Origin: Methanobacteriota archaeon
GTDB taxonomy: Archaea; Methanobacteriota; Methanobacteria; Methanobacteriales; Methanobacteriaceae
Length of the DNA: 20,106 nt
Reading direction: 5' to 3'
NCBI GenBank assembly: GCA_023434825.1
Contig: JAEYSH010000173.1
Location: forward strand, 1-20,106
A model generated the notes under the pieces. That model was not told the origin of the DNA and ran no database searches. It saw nothing but the letters and a program-made list of their open reading frames with translations. A program made the position numbers and the translations under genes. Shown here piece by piece: positions 7,398 through 14,138 of this stretch. Within the stretch, counting starts at the first letter, position 1. Each line of letters starts with the position of its first letter.

Positions 7398-8058
7398 TAA
7401 TGTACTTGAATTTAGAAATGTTTGGAAGACTTATTCCATGGGAGATGAGCTTATCAATGCACTTTCTGGAATGAACCTCACATTAAAGAAGGGATCCTTT
7501 ACAGCAGTAATGGGGCCTTCTGGATCAGGAAAATCAACATTTTTACATGTTGGCGGTATTCTGGACATGCCTTCAAGCGGTATAGTCATGATAAATGGAA
7601 AGGAAACAAAAAAGTTATCGGTTAAAGAACAGGCGAGGCTTCGAAGGAATGAAATTGGATTTATATTCCAAAGATTTAACCTCATGTCTCAACTTTCAGC
7701 TTTAGAGAATGTTATGCTTCCAATGATTAAAGAAGATACAGATAAAGCCAGAAAAATCATGGATAAACTGGGACTATCTGGTAAATATGATAAATTCCCA
7801 GGACAGCTTTCTGGAGGGGAACAGCAGCGTGTTGCAATAGCGAGAGCACTCATAAATGATCCTTCAATTATTTTAGCTGATGAACCTACTGGAGAGCTTG
7901 ATACCAAGAATGCAAACTCTATAATGCAGATACTTCAAGACTTAAATCGAAAAGAAGGAGTAACTATTGTTGTGGTTACGCATAACCCTTATTCGGCTGA
8001 ATTCGCTGATGAAACCATCCATATGAGTGATGGAAACATTGTGAAGTGGAGTAAATAA
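7390..8058 (+). CDS. ABC transporter ATP-binding protein, MacB/LolD type (module 2)
   Basis: This 222-residue ATPase has Walker A GPSGSGKST (about residues 42-50), Q-loop FIFQRFNLMSQL, signature LSGGEQQRVAIARAL, Walker B IILADEPTGELD and switch His VVTHN. It is of usual length for the MacB/LolD group and complete. It is the last gene of the operon; the ATG lies inside the permease stop (ATGACTGA). Together with the upstream genes it makes the order permease-ATPase-permease-ATPase. Confidence 0.95.
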   Translation: MTDNVLEFRNVWKTYSMGDELINALSGMNLTLKKGSFTAVMGPSGSGKSTFLHVGGILDMPSSGIVMINGKETKKLSVKEQARLRRNEIGFIFQRFNLMSQLSALENVMLPMIKEDTDKARKIMDKLGLSGKYDKFPGQLSGGEQQRVAIARALINDPSIILADEPTGELDTKNANSIMQILQDLNRKEGVTIVVVTHNPYSAEFADETIHMSDGNIVKWSK

Positions 8059-8067
8059 TGAAAATCT

Positions 8068-8187
8068 CTTAAATTATGCTTGCGGGTGGGTGGGAATACT
8101 ATTTATTTTCTAGAGAATCAAAACCGTCTCCGATAGGATTTAAAATCCGCCCCCTTCATTGATTCTCCAGGATAAGCATAATTTAAG
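8068..8187. ncRNA. Candidate structured RNA or miniature inverted-repeat element
   Basis: The 120-base block is bounded by perfect 14-bp inverted repeats, CTTAAATTATGCTT (8068-8081) and its complement (8174-8187). Inside, GAGAATCAA (8113-8121) pairs perfectly with TTGATTCTC (8159-8167), and GGAT/ATCC (8136-8139, 8145-8148) forms a small hairpin. A G-rich run GGGTGGGTGGG (8084-8094) can pair with CCGCCC (8147-8152), which would make a pseudoknot. It begins 10 bases after the ABC operon stop and precedes its terminator. I do not recognise a known RNA family. No clear target-site duplication is seen, so mobile origin is open. Strand undetermined. Confidence 0.5.
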
Positions 8188-8200
8188 TATATTTAAAATT

Positions 8201-8225
8201 GAGTTTTAAACTCTTGTTTTTTTTT
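8201..8225 (+). terminator. Hairpin plus T9 terminator of ABC operon
   Basis: GAGTTTTAAACTC (8201-8213, 6-bp stem) is followed by a T9 run (8217-8225). It lies between the ABC operon and the convergent acetyltransferase gene. Confidence 0.55.
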
Positions 8226-8241
8226 AATTTAGAAAAAATTT

Positions 8242-8703
8242 TTAATCCAATAATTTAACACACATTATATTATAGGTGTTATAACCGTTTTTAGACCAGA
8301 ATGCTTTTGATATTTCATTAAAATTAGAAACCATACATTCAATTCTGTTTATACCTTTATTTTGGAAATATTTTTCAATTCCACTAACTAATTCTTCCCC
8401 AATTCCTTTATTTCGATATTTTTCAGTTATTGATAACTCCAGTATAAGCCCTGCTGTCCCTTCATAAACTGGCGGGTCATTGGATTCTGTTGCTATTAAA
8501 TATCCCAAAATTTGATTTTTATTTTCAAAAACTAGAGGAATATAGTCTGGGCTTTTTAAGACATCATTTAAGTATTCTGAATATATCTCTCTGGCATCAG
8601 GTTTCATTTGATATAAATCACTTCTTTCAATGTGAAAATCCATTAGTTCTTGCCATAAGTCTATTATGGCGTCAATATCTGATTTATTTGCTTCTCTTAT
8701 CAT
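8242..8703 (-). CDS. GNAT family N-acetyltransferase
   Basis: This is a complete 153-residue single-domain acetyltransferase. It opens with IREANKSDIDAIIDLWQEL, the common GNAT first strand and helix. It has the acetyl-CoA loop LELSITEKYRNKGIGEELV (R-N-K-G-I-G, about residues 96-103). Motif B follows as IECMVSNFNEISKAFWSKNGY, where N and FW-K-GY replace the usual A-LY-K-GF. A final strand is IMCVKLL. The acceptor is unknown. The start ATG has GGGA 6 bases upstream. It is unrelated in its N-terminal half to the acetyltransferase at 1983. Confidence 0.9.
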   Translation of the reverse strand: MIREANKSDIDAIIDLWQELMDFHIERSDLYQMKPDAREIYSEYLNDVLKSPDYIPLVFENKNQILGYLIATESNDPPVYEGTAGLILELSITEKYRNKGIGEELVSGIEKYFQNKGINRIECMVSNFNEISKAFWSKNGYNTYNIMCVKLLD

Positions 8704-8831
8704 TTTATTCCCGTAAATTTTCTATTATTATATTAATTTTTAAATAATAAAATGATTATTGTAATTGGCATCAAATTAAACTAAATCTTGAATAATCTCT
8801 TTTATTCATTATTCACCACACTTTCAACGCA

Positions 8832-9269
8832 TTAATAGCCAATATCTTCATTCCACAATTCTGGGTGTTTCTTAATGAAATCTGACATCATTTCGATAGA
8901 TAAAGAATCTTGAAGAACTTCTACTTTAACTCCTCTGGATTTTAGTAGTTCTTCATCGCCTTTAAAATTCTTATTCTCTCCAATTACAACTTTTGGTATT
9001 TTATAAAGTAGAATAGCTCCTGCACACATTGAACATGGAGACAAAGTAGTGTAAATCTGAGTTTCTTGATAAATAGCTCCTGATACCCGCCCTGCATTTT
9101 CTAATGCATCCATTTCAGCGTGAAGAATAGAACTTCCATTTTGTATTCTCCTGTTATGTCCTCTGCCTATGATTTTATCATTGTGGACAAGTACAGAACC
9201 AATGGGAATACCTCCTTCCCGGAGTCCTTTTTTTGCTTCTCCAATAGCGGCTTCCATAAATTTATTCAT
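8832..9269 (-). CDS. Cytosine/nucleoside deaminase, yeast cytosine deaminase type
   Basis: This is a 145-residue zinc-dependent deaminase, probably converting cytosine to uracil in pyrimidine salvage. Zinc ligands and proton shuttle are His50 and Glu52 (LHAEMDALENAG) and Cys79/Cys82 (TTLSPCSMCAGA); Asn39 (GHNRRIQ) fits the substrate-binding Asn. From memory it aligns along its length with yeast Fcy1, including GG-PIG, RGHN-R-Q, VGEN-NF and the C-terminal lid W-EDIG (Trp139-Gly144). This lid separates the yeast group from tRNA adenosine deaminases and from CodA. ATG has GGAG 8 bases ahead. It stands alone among minus-strand genes. Guanine or other nucleoside deaminase activity cannot be ruled out. 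Confidence 0.85.
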   Translation of the reverse strand: MNKFMEAAIGEAKKGLREGGIPIGSVLVHNDKIIGRGHNRRIQNGSSILHAEMDALENAGRVSGAIYQETQIYTTLSPCSMCAGAILLYKIPKVVIGENKNFKGDEELLKSRGVKVEVLQDSLSIEMMSDFIKKHPELWNEDIGY

Positions 9270-9360
9270 TTAATTTTCTCCATTGAAAATAGTATTTCAA
9301 ATTTTTCATTATTTAAAACTCTATATATATCAGTTATATACTTTATATTCATGTAACTAT

Positions 9361-10143
9361 TCATGATTTGTATCCAATAAAGAACAGCCTTTTAAAGGGG
9401 AACAGCACATTTTCATCTTTTTGTACAGGATATGTTTTAATTATTTCTTTAAGGACATCTTTTAGGAATGCAGCTTTTTCTTCTTCTGTATCTAACTTAT
9501 CCAGAAACGGTCTGATTCCAGTACTTTTAAGCATTTCAACAACAGTCTGATGAGAAGGCATTACATGAAAATAGGACGTTTCCCACATAAAAACCGATTT
9601 TACTTTTATTGAAAGGAGATCATAGTAAAAACTACTTGAATGAAATGTAAAAACATCATCAGAGGCACTAGTTTGTTTTTTCCACTCTTTTTTTAATGAA
9701 ACACGCTTTATAGCATCGCTTGCAGGCATTAAATTGTACTGCGGAACCTGTATTGCCAGAGTTCCATCATCTTCAAGCATATCAACAAAGTTTGATATTA
9801 ATTTTTCCTGGTTATTAACCCACTGGATAGTGGCATTTGAAAATATAATACCATATTTTTCGTCTGTTTTCATTTTGGTAGCATCTTCAATTTTAAATTC
9901 TATATCTGGATAATTTGCCTTTGCTGATTTTATCATGGATGTTGAATTATCTATACCTATAATCCTGCTTTCTGGCCACATTTTGGATAGGACATGTGTG
10001 CTGTTTCCCGGCCCGCAACCTATATCAATTATATTTTCAGGATTTTTAACTTTAATACGTGATGCAAGATCTATTGCTGGGCGTGTTCTCTCTTCATCAT
10101 ATTTTAAATAGAGTTCAGGGTTCCAATCGTTCTTAGTTTTCAT
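9361..10143 (-). CDS. tam: Trans-aconitate 2-methyltransferase homologue (SAM-dependent)
   Basis: This class I SAM methyltransferase has about 260 residues. It begins NDWNPELYLKYDEERTRPA and has motif I IIDIGCGPGNSTHVLSKMWP (about 38-57), acidic motif II GIDNSTSMI, and then IIFSNATIQWV. The C-terminal half holds TSYFHVMPSHQTVVEMLKSTGIRPFL. These features closely follow E. coli Tam, which methylates trans-aconitate, an inhibitor formed from cis-aconitate. In a methanogen trans-aconitate or a homoaconitate-type acid from coenzyme B synthesis could be the substrate (inference). I chose ATG 10143 because AAAGGAGA precedes it; an ATG at 10164 lies upstream of that site. The MarR gene is just upstream with matching operators. 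Confidence 0.85.
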   Translation of the reverse strand: MKTKNDWNPELYLKYDEERTRPAIDLASRIKVKNPENIIDIGCGPGNSTHVLSKMWPESRIIGIDNSTSMIKSAKANYPDIEFKIEDATKMKTDEKYGIIFSNATIQWVNNQEKLISNFVDMLEDDGTLAIQVPQYNLMPASDAIKRVSLKKEWKKQTSASDDVFTFHSSSFYYDLLSIKVKSVFMWETSYFHVMPSHQTVVEMLKSTGIRPFLDKLDTEEEKAAFLKDVLKEIIKTYPVQKDENVLFPFKRLFFIGYKS

Positions 10144-10172
10144 AATAAATCTCCTTTCATACATTTTTTTTA

Positions 10173-10190
10173 TTAGTTTTACAAAACTAA
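10173..10190 (-). promoter_or_regulatory. MarR operator at methyltransferase promoter
   Basis: TTAGTTTTACAAAACTAA is a perfect 8-bp inverted repeat with a 2-base centre. It sits immediately downstream (minus sense) of a TATA-like TTTTATAATTATA at 10192-10204, which overlaps the end of the marR region. It matches the site at the marR promoter in 14 of 18 positions. Confidence 0.65.
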
Positions 10191-10207
10191 CTATAATTAT
10201 AAAAAAA

Positions 10208-10627
10208 TTATACTTCTGTAATTTTATCTATAATTTTAATGAATGTTTCAGCTTCTTGAGGATTTAAAATCTCTAGAATTTGTTTAATAGCATTTTTATG
10301 AACTTGCATATGTATTTTCATTATTTCTGTTCCATATGGGGTAAGCTGGAGAAAATACTGGCGTTTATCTTTGTTAGACTGGATTTTCGTTATTATTCCT
10401 TTTTCTATAAGCTGATTAATTGCTATAGAAACGGTGGATTTTTTAACATCCAGCATTTTAGCAAGTTCAGATACGCCAATATCCTTATTTTTATTAATCA
10501 TTTCGATGTAATACAATTGGCGCAGTGTAAAATTCTTCAAATCTCCGCTGAGTATCTTTTTTTGGAATTCATTCATAAAACTGGCTAACTTATCCATGGA
10601 TTCAACCATTTCAAGCTCATGGTTCAT
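10208..10627 (-). CDS. MarR family transcriptional regulator
   Basis: This is a 139-residue dimeric winged-helix regulator. An N-terminal dimerisation helix is followed by LRQLYYIEMI, then DIGVSELAKMLDVKKSTVSIAINQLIEKGII (HTH, about residues 53-83). The wing NKDKRQYFLQLTPYG carries the DKR-like motif, and C-terminal helices end IIDKITEV. GAGGTG precedes the ATG by 4 bases. An operator-like inverted repeat lies between its TATA box and start, and a near-identical one sits at the methyltransferase promoter. The likely role is an autorepressor that also controls that gene. Which small molecule relieves it is unknown. Confidence 0.93.
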   Translation of the reverse strand: MNHELEMVESMDKLASFMNEFQKKILSGDLKNFTLRQLYYIEMINKNKDIGVSELAKMLDVKKSTVSIAINQLIEKGIITKIQSNKDKRQYFLQLTPYGTEIMKIHMQVHKNAIKQILEILNPQEAETFIKIIDKITEV

Positions 10628-10642
10628 AGTTCACCTCAATAT

Positions 10643-10672
10643 ATAGTTTTATCTAACTAACTATTATATAAA
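10643..10672 (-). promoter_or_regulatory. marR promoter and operator
   Basis: In the minus sense the TATA box TTTATATAA (10664-10672) is followed directly by an operator at 10643-10660, reading ATAGTTTTATCTAACTAA on the plus strand. It is an imperfect dyad matching the site at 10173-10190 and shares the extension CTAACTAT with it. Binding there would block RNA polymerase recruitment or initiation. Confidence 0.62.
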
Positions 10673-10704
10673 TTTAACCTGTCAAAAATAAAAATTTGTT
10701 TTAA

Positions 10705-11385
10705 TTAGTATTCTATTACCTTTGGAACCATTTTTGAGACTTTTATACAAAGTGCAACGTCGTTTTCAATGAATTTACCCTTTGTATATTCTTTTTCGGC
10801 ATTTATTTCAACTAATTTCCTGTAAAGAGGTCTTGAATCTGCTTTTGATACTTTTTGAGCTGTATCAGTACCTGATTCGAAAAAAAGTCTTGCAAAGATA
10901 GGGCCGATCCATTTAATCCGGGATAAATCTGTTAATTTGGTTAAGTCTGTGATTTTTTCATTACTAATTCCCGTTTCAGAAGATAATTTTTCCCTATCTT
11001 CTATAGTTTTGATTCTTTTAAACAGATGTGCTGTATTTTTAATTCCAATACCGTTTAATTTATTTATAATGTCTTTTTGAATCCCTGGAAACTTATCCAG
11101 ATTTACAGGTTTTGGAGTGTAACTGTTAACTTCTCTTCTTAAAATTAAAAGGTATTCTGAAGGTAAACCAGATTTTAAAGCAAATTCCTTAGTTTTTTTA
11201 GGTGTCTTTAAAGAGCTAGCAAGATCTCCCAGATTTTTAATTCCATTTGAGGATAAAATTTTAAATCTATCATCTATTTGCTCTTTTAATATTTTTCTGC
11301 TTGGAAGAAGCTCTGATTCTTTTAATTCATTCTTGAATTGGTCTAATGGGTACTTTTTAAGGTCAATATAATAATCGTCAGCCAT
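10705..11385 (-). CDS. DUF4332-like helix-hairpin-helix protein
   Basis: This is an all-helical, lysine-rich protein of about 226 residues. It contains repeated helix-hairpin-helix-like units. ILSSNGIKNLGDLASSLKTP and LNGIGIKNTAHLFKRIKT share the pattern G-I-K-N-x-x-x-L, and KWIGPIFARLFFESGTDTA resembles a DUF4332/HhH end unit. Such folds usually bind DNA without sequence specificity or act as scaffolds; no catalytic motif is visible. I prefer ATG at 11385; a TTG at 11397 in frame would add four residues and neither has a strong ribosome site. It lies downstream of the aldo/keto reductase, 52 bases apart, on the same strand. Family name is from recognition. Confidence 0.7.
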   Translation of the reverse strand: MADDYYIDLKKYPLDQFKNELKESELLPSRKILKEQIDDRFKILSSNGIKNLGDLASSLKTPKKTKEFALKSGLPSEYLLILRREVNSYTPKPVNLDKFPGIQKDIINKLNGIGIKNTAHLFKRIKTIEDREKLSSETGISNEKITDLTKLTDLSRIKWIGPIFARLFFESGTDTAQKVSKADSRPLYRKLVEINAEKEYTKGKFIENDVALCIKVSKMVPKVIEY

Positions 11386-11437
11386 ATTAATCGCCAATTA
11401 GGGTATTTGCCTCAATAAATATAAAAGTGTACTAAAT

Positions 11438-12595
11438 TTATTTCTTTTCAAATTTTGTTTTTGCTTCTTTAAGATATTGCCTTATGGGGATTTTTTGCGT
11501 GCATATTTCTTCGCATTCGCCGCAATCATTACAAAAAGCTGCGCTTGCCTTTTTTGCAGTTAGAAATTTGTAATTTCCTGTGGGCTTTCCCATGTTCTGG
11601 TAAATATAGACATCATTTAAGAGATTTAAGTTTAACGGAATATCGACACCTGCTGGACAAGGCATACAATAATTACAGGCAGTACAACCTGCATGAATCC
11701 TCTCTTTATATGCTTCTCTAACTTTATTTATCAAATTTTTTTCTTTTGGAGTGAGGCTATTAACTTTTCCATCATCTGCAATCCTTACATTTTCTACAAC
11801 ATGTTCCATGCTGCTCATACCACTTAAAACTACATTAACTTCAGGTTGATCCCAGAGGTAGCGTAAAGCCCACTCTGCAGGACTTCTTTTAACTTCACTT
11901 GTGTCCCACATATCCTGAATGTCTTGAGGGATATTATTTGTAAGACAACCTCCTCTAAGAGGCTCCATAATTGTGGTTCCCATGTTTTTAGATGCCATGT
12001 ATTCAAGTCCCTCTTTTCCAGCTTGAAATTCCTGATCCATATAATTATACTGGATTTGAGCAAAGCTCCAATTATACGAATCGATGATTTCTTTAAAAAG
12101 GCTTAATTCATCATGGAATGAAAATCCGACGTATCCTATTTTATCTTCCTCAATTGCAGAATCCAGGAACTCGAAAACATTTAACTGTGTTAAATTTTCC
12201 CATGTGCTGTTTCCAAGACCGTGGAGGAGGTAAAAATCAATTTTGTCAGTTTGAAGCCTTTTCAGCTGTTCGTCGAGGTAAAAATTAAGATCTTCTTTTT
12301 TCTGGACATTCCAGCTTGGCAATTTTGTTGATAGGAACACATTATCTCTGTAACCATCTTTTAGTAAATTTCCGACAAAAATTTCACTCATACCTGGATG
12401 AGCAGCAGAAGTTCCGTGATATGGATAAGCTGTATCTATATAATTCACGCCGTGATCTATGGCATAATGAAGCATGCTGGCTGCTAGAGGTTCATTGATT
12501 TTTGTCATGTCGTTGTTAATTATTGGGAGCCTCATGCAACCAAAGCCAAGTATTGAAACTTTTTCGCCTGTTTTTCCAAAAGTTCTGTATAACAA
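11438..12595 (-). CDS. Aldo/keto reductase with C-terminal 4Fe-4S domain
   Basis: This is a 385-residue predicted oxidoreductase. The TIM-barrel aldo/keto reductase domain covers about residues 1-290 with tetrad Asp54 and Tyr59 (YIDTAYPYH), Lys91 (LSTKLPSW) and His125 (FYLLHGLG). The C-terminal part carries two iron-sulfur motifs. The first is Cys304/307/310/313 in CTACNYCMPCP and the second is Cys355/358/361/365 in CNDCGECEEIC. This fusion is common in anaerobes and methanogens, where ferredoxin-type clusters may pass electrons to or from the NAD(P)H-type site. The physiological substrate is unknown. The start is TTG at 12595, supported by AGGAG 9 bases upstream; no in-frame ATG gives a better choice. 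Confidence 0.93.
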   Translation of the reverse strand: MLYRTFGKTGEKVSILGFGCMRLPIINNDMTKINEPLAASMLHYAIDHGVNYIDTAYPYHGTSAAHPGMSEIFVGNLLKDGYRDNVFLSTKLPSWNVQKKEDLNFYLDEQLKRLQTDKIDFYLLHGLGNSTWENLTQLNVFEFLDSAIEEDKIGYVGFSFHDELSLFKEIIDSYNWSFAQIQYNYMDQEFQAGKEGLEYMASKNMGTTIMEPLRGGCLTNNIPQDIQDMWDTSEVKRSPAEWALRYLWDQPEVNVVLSGMSSMEHVVENVRIADDGKVNSLTPKEKNLINKVREAYKERIHAGCTACNYCMPCPAGVDIPLNLNLLNDVYIYQNMGKPTGNYKFLTAKKASAAFCNDCGECEEICTQKIPIRQYLKEAKTKFEKK

Positions 12596-13056
12596 AATGA
12601 TAAACTCCTAAAAAATTTTTAAATTTAAAAATTCTCTTTAATATATGCTTTATGGGAATTTAAGTTATAAAGATAATTATTTTAGTGAAATTTAAGGAAT
12701 ACTCGTATTTAAAGTTTTTAGTAATAACCTTTGAAGATCGAATATTTGGATAAATAAACCATTAATAAAGTTTTCATTTTTAATAAAATTGTTTAAATAG
12801 ATTATTTAATGGAAAAATATAATTCATAACTTTATTTTTGAATTGGTATACATTTATGGTATTAAATAGCTAAATAATATATTTAATTATCTTAAACTAT
12901 GAAAATAAGATTTTAATATGCTTTAATTTTATTTAATATTTTATTTTACCCTATTTTGATTATTAAGTTATTTATTGGTAACTAAATCACTTTTTAAGAT
13001 CTATAAAAATTTATTAATTAAAATAGATCGATATATTTAATATTTTAACTATTTAG
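12596..13056. other. Long AT-rich intergenic region
   Basis: No coding frame, tRNA-like fold or RNA family is recognised across about 460 bases. The DNA is very AT-rich with short T and A runs. It lies between two divergently transcribed genes, so it must hold both promoters. TATA-like strings exist (for example around 13031-13038) but none stands out from the background composition. Confidence 0.6.
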
Positions 13057-13154
13057 AGTTTTCTAAACTTATTTTTTCGAAAAATTTATTAGGTAATATA
13101 CATTACTTTAAACCGCCGTTAAGCATTTAAAAATGCATAATTCAATGTTAACGG
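13057..13154 (+). promoter_or_regulatory. Series of inverted repeats upstream of the endoisopeptidase-like gene
   Basis: Four inverted repeats lie in a row: AGTTT/AAACT (13057-13069), the perfect TTTTTCGAAAAA (13073-13084), GTAAT/ATTAC around ATAC (13093-13106), and a nested element. In the last, CCGTTAA (13116-13122) and TTAACGG (13148-13154) enclose GCATTT/AAATGC (13123-13128, 13131-13136). The nested one ends 13 bases before the AAAGGAG site, so it could act as an operator or as an RNA leader fold. Confidence 0.5.
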
Positions 13155-13183
13155 TAACTAATTGGAAAAAGGAGATGAAGAAA

Positions 13184-14026
13184 TTGAAAAAAATGTTAGC
13201 GCTATCATTATTGGCATTTGTTATTTGTCTAATGCCCGTATCGGCCGCTGATGATAGTAGTAATTTTGGGGTACCTGAAGATGCAGATCTCACAGTATCT
13301 GGCGATGAAGTACCTGTCGATGATGATGGGGAAGTAATAAATTGTGCAGGAGAGCTTCATATTATGTCTAATGCACAATATAAAGAAATGTGGAATAGAA
13401 TAAATAAATTTAAGGCCGCAAATGGTAGACTACCTAATTATGTTACAATAACTGACATGAAAGTTGGTGTGAATACAGTTACACAGAGTCAATTCCTGGA
13501 CATGCAGAACCGATGGAATGCCTGGAAAAATGCGCATGGCGGTACTGAACCTAGTAAAATAGGTATAGAAGGAAGTTCAAGTCTTGTGGATAAACCTTCC
13601 ACTGGAGGCCCGCTTCAAACAAAATTATCTGCTGCCGTAGGAAAATTCACTACATTTGCTGGTTTCTATAATTTGTGTAAATACAGAAAATACCTATTTT
13701 ATTTTAATGATAAATATACGCAGAGTGAAGAGATAACAAGATTAAAAAACAAAAATGGGTTAAACTGTGTGGATTCATCACAATTAGGGTATGCATTGGC
13801 AAAAGAAATGGGATATGAAGTTAAATATCAAAGATGTACAGTTCAAACAAAAAAAGGGCCTGTTGGACATATTCTTTTAAAAATTAAGGGTAAAGAATTT
13901 AAAACATGGACACCAATAGACTTAGCAGCCCGTTTAAGCACCAGTACAGGTGCACCTTTAGGAAAACACTGGGGAGGCAGTTTATCTGATGTAACTGTAG
14001 GGGCAGATGATGGAAAAGGATTGTAG
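13184..14026 (+). CDS. Secreted pseudomurein endoisopeptidase-like protein
   Basis: This is a predicted autolysin or wall-remodelling enzyme of about 280 residues. A Sec signal peptide (KKMLALSLLAFVICLMPVSA, cleavage likely before ADD) leads to one good pseudomurein-binding repeat (YKEMWNRINKFKAANGRLPN, then YVTI). A degenerate second repeat is FLDMQNRWNAWKNAHGG. The C-terminal transglutaminase-like papain-fold domain has a Cys-His-Asp triad: Cys in LNCVDSSQL (codon 13766), His in VGHILLKI (codon 13868), Asp in TWTPIDLAA (codon 13919). This matches the layout of the PeiW/PeiP lysins that cleave the Ala-Lys isopeptide bond of pseudomurein. I favour TTG 13184, 9 bases after AAAGGAG. ATG 13175 abuts that site, and ATG 13133 lies inside a hairpin. 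Confidence 0.85.
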   Translation: MKKMLALSLLAFVICLMPVSAADDSSNFGVPEDADLTVSGDEVPVDDDGEVINCAGELHIMSNAQYKEMWNRINKFKAANGRLPNYVTITDMKVGVNTVTQSQFLDMQNRWNAWKNAHGGTEPSKIGIEGSSSLVDKPSTGGPLQTKLSAAVGKFTTFAGFYNLCKYRKYLFYFNDKYTQSEEITRLKNKNGLNCVDSSQLGYALAKEMGYEVKYQRCTVQTKKGPVGHILLKIKGKEFKTWTPIDLAARLSTSTGAPLGKHWGGSLSDVTVGADDGKGL

Positions 14027-14079
14027 ATGTGATGATAAAAGATTAGAAAAATATATTCAATCAACTAGCAATGAATGGA

Positions 14080-14087
14080 TTTATAAA
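14080..14087 (+). promoter_or_regulatory. TATA box of small secreted protein gene
   Basis: TTTATAAA lies 52 bases before the GTG start, leaving a leader of about 25-30 nt. It suggests the gene has its own promoter rather than only read-through from the endoisopeptidase-like gene. Confidence 0.5.
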
Positions 14088-14138
14088 CCTTTTCTTTTCT
14101 ATTTTTTGTTTAAAACATTTAAATAAAAGGTGATATCA

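Noticed and set aside
8125..8155. tRNA-like B box in GGATTTAAAATCC within the inverted-repeat element.
   Set aside because: Length and loop do not fit a T-arm (5-bp stem, 7-base loop), and no acceptor or D-arm pairing is found.
13133..13183. Longer endoisopeptidase-like protein starting at ATG 13133.
   Set aside because: That ATG lies inside a hairpin stem and would put about 17 residues ahead of the signal peptide; AAAGGAG supports a start at 13184.
14026..14100. C/D box small RNA suggested by GTGATGA just after the endoisopeptidase-like gene.
   Set aside because: No CTGA D box or C'/D' pair at proper distance downstream; the match overlaps stop-codon context and is short.
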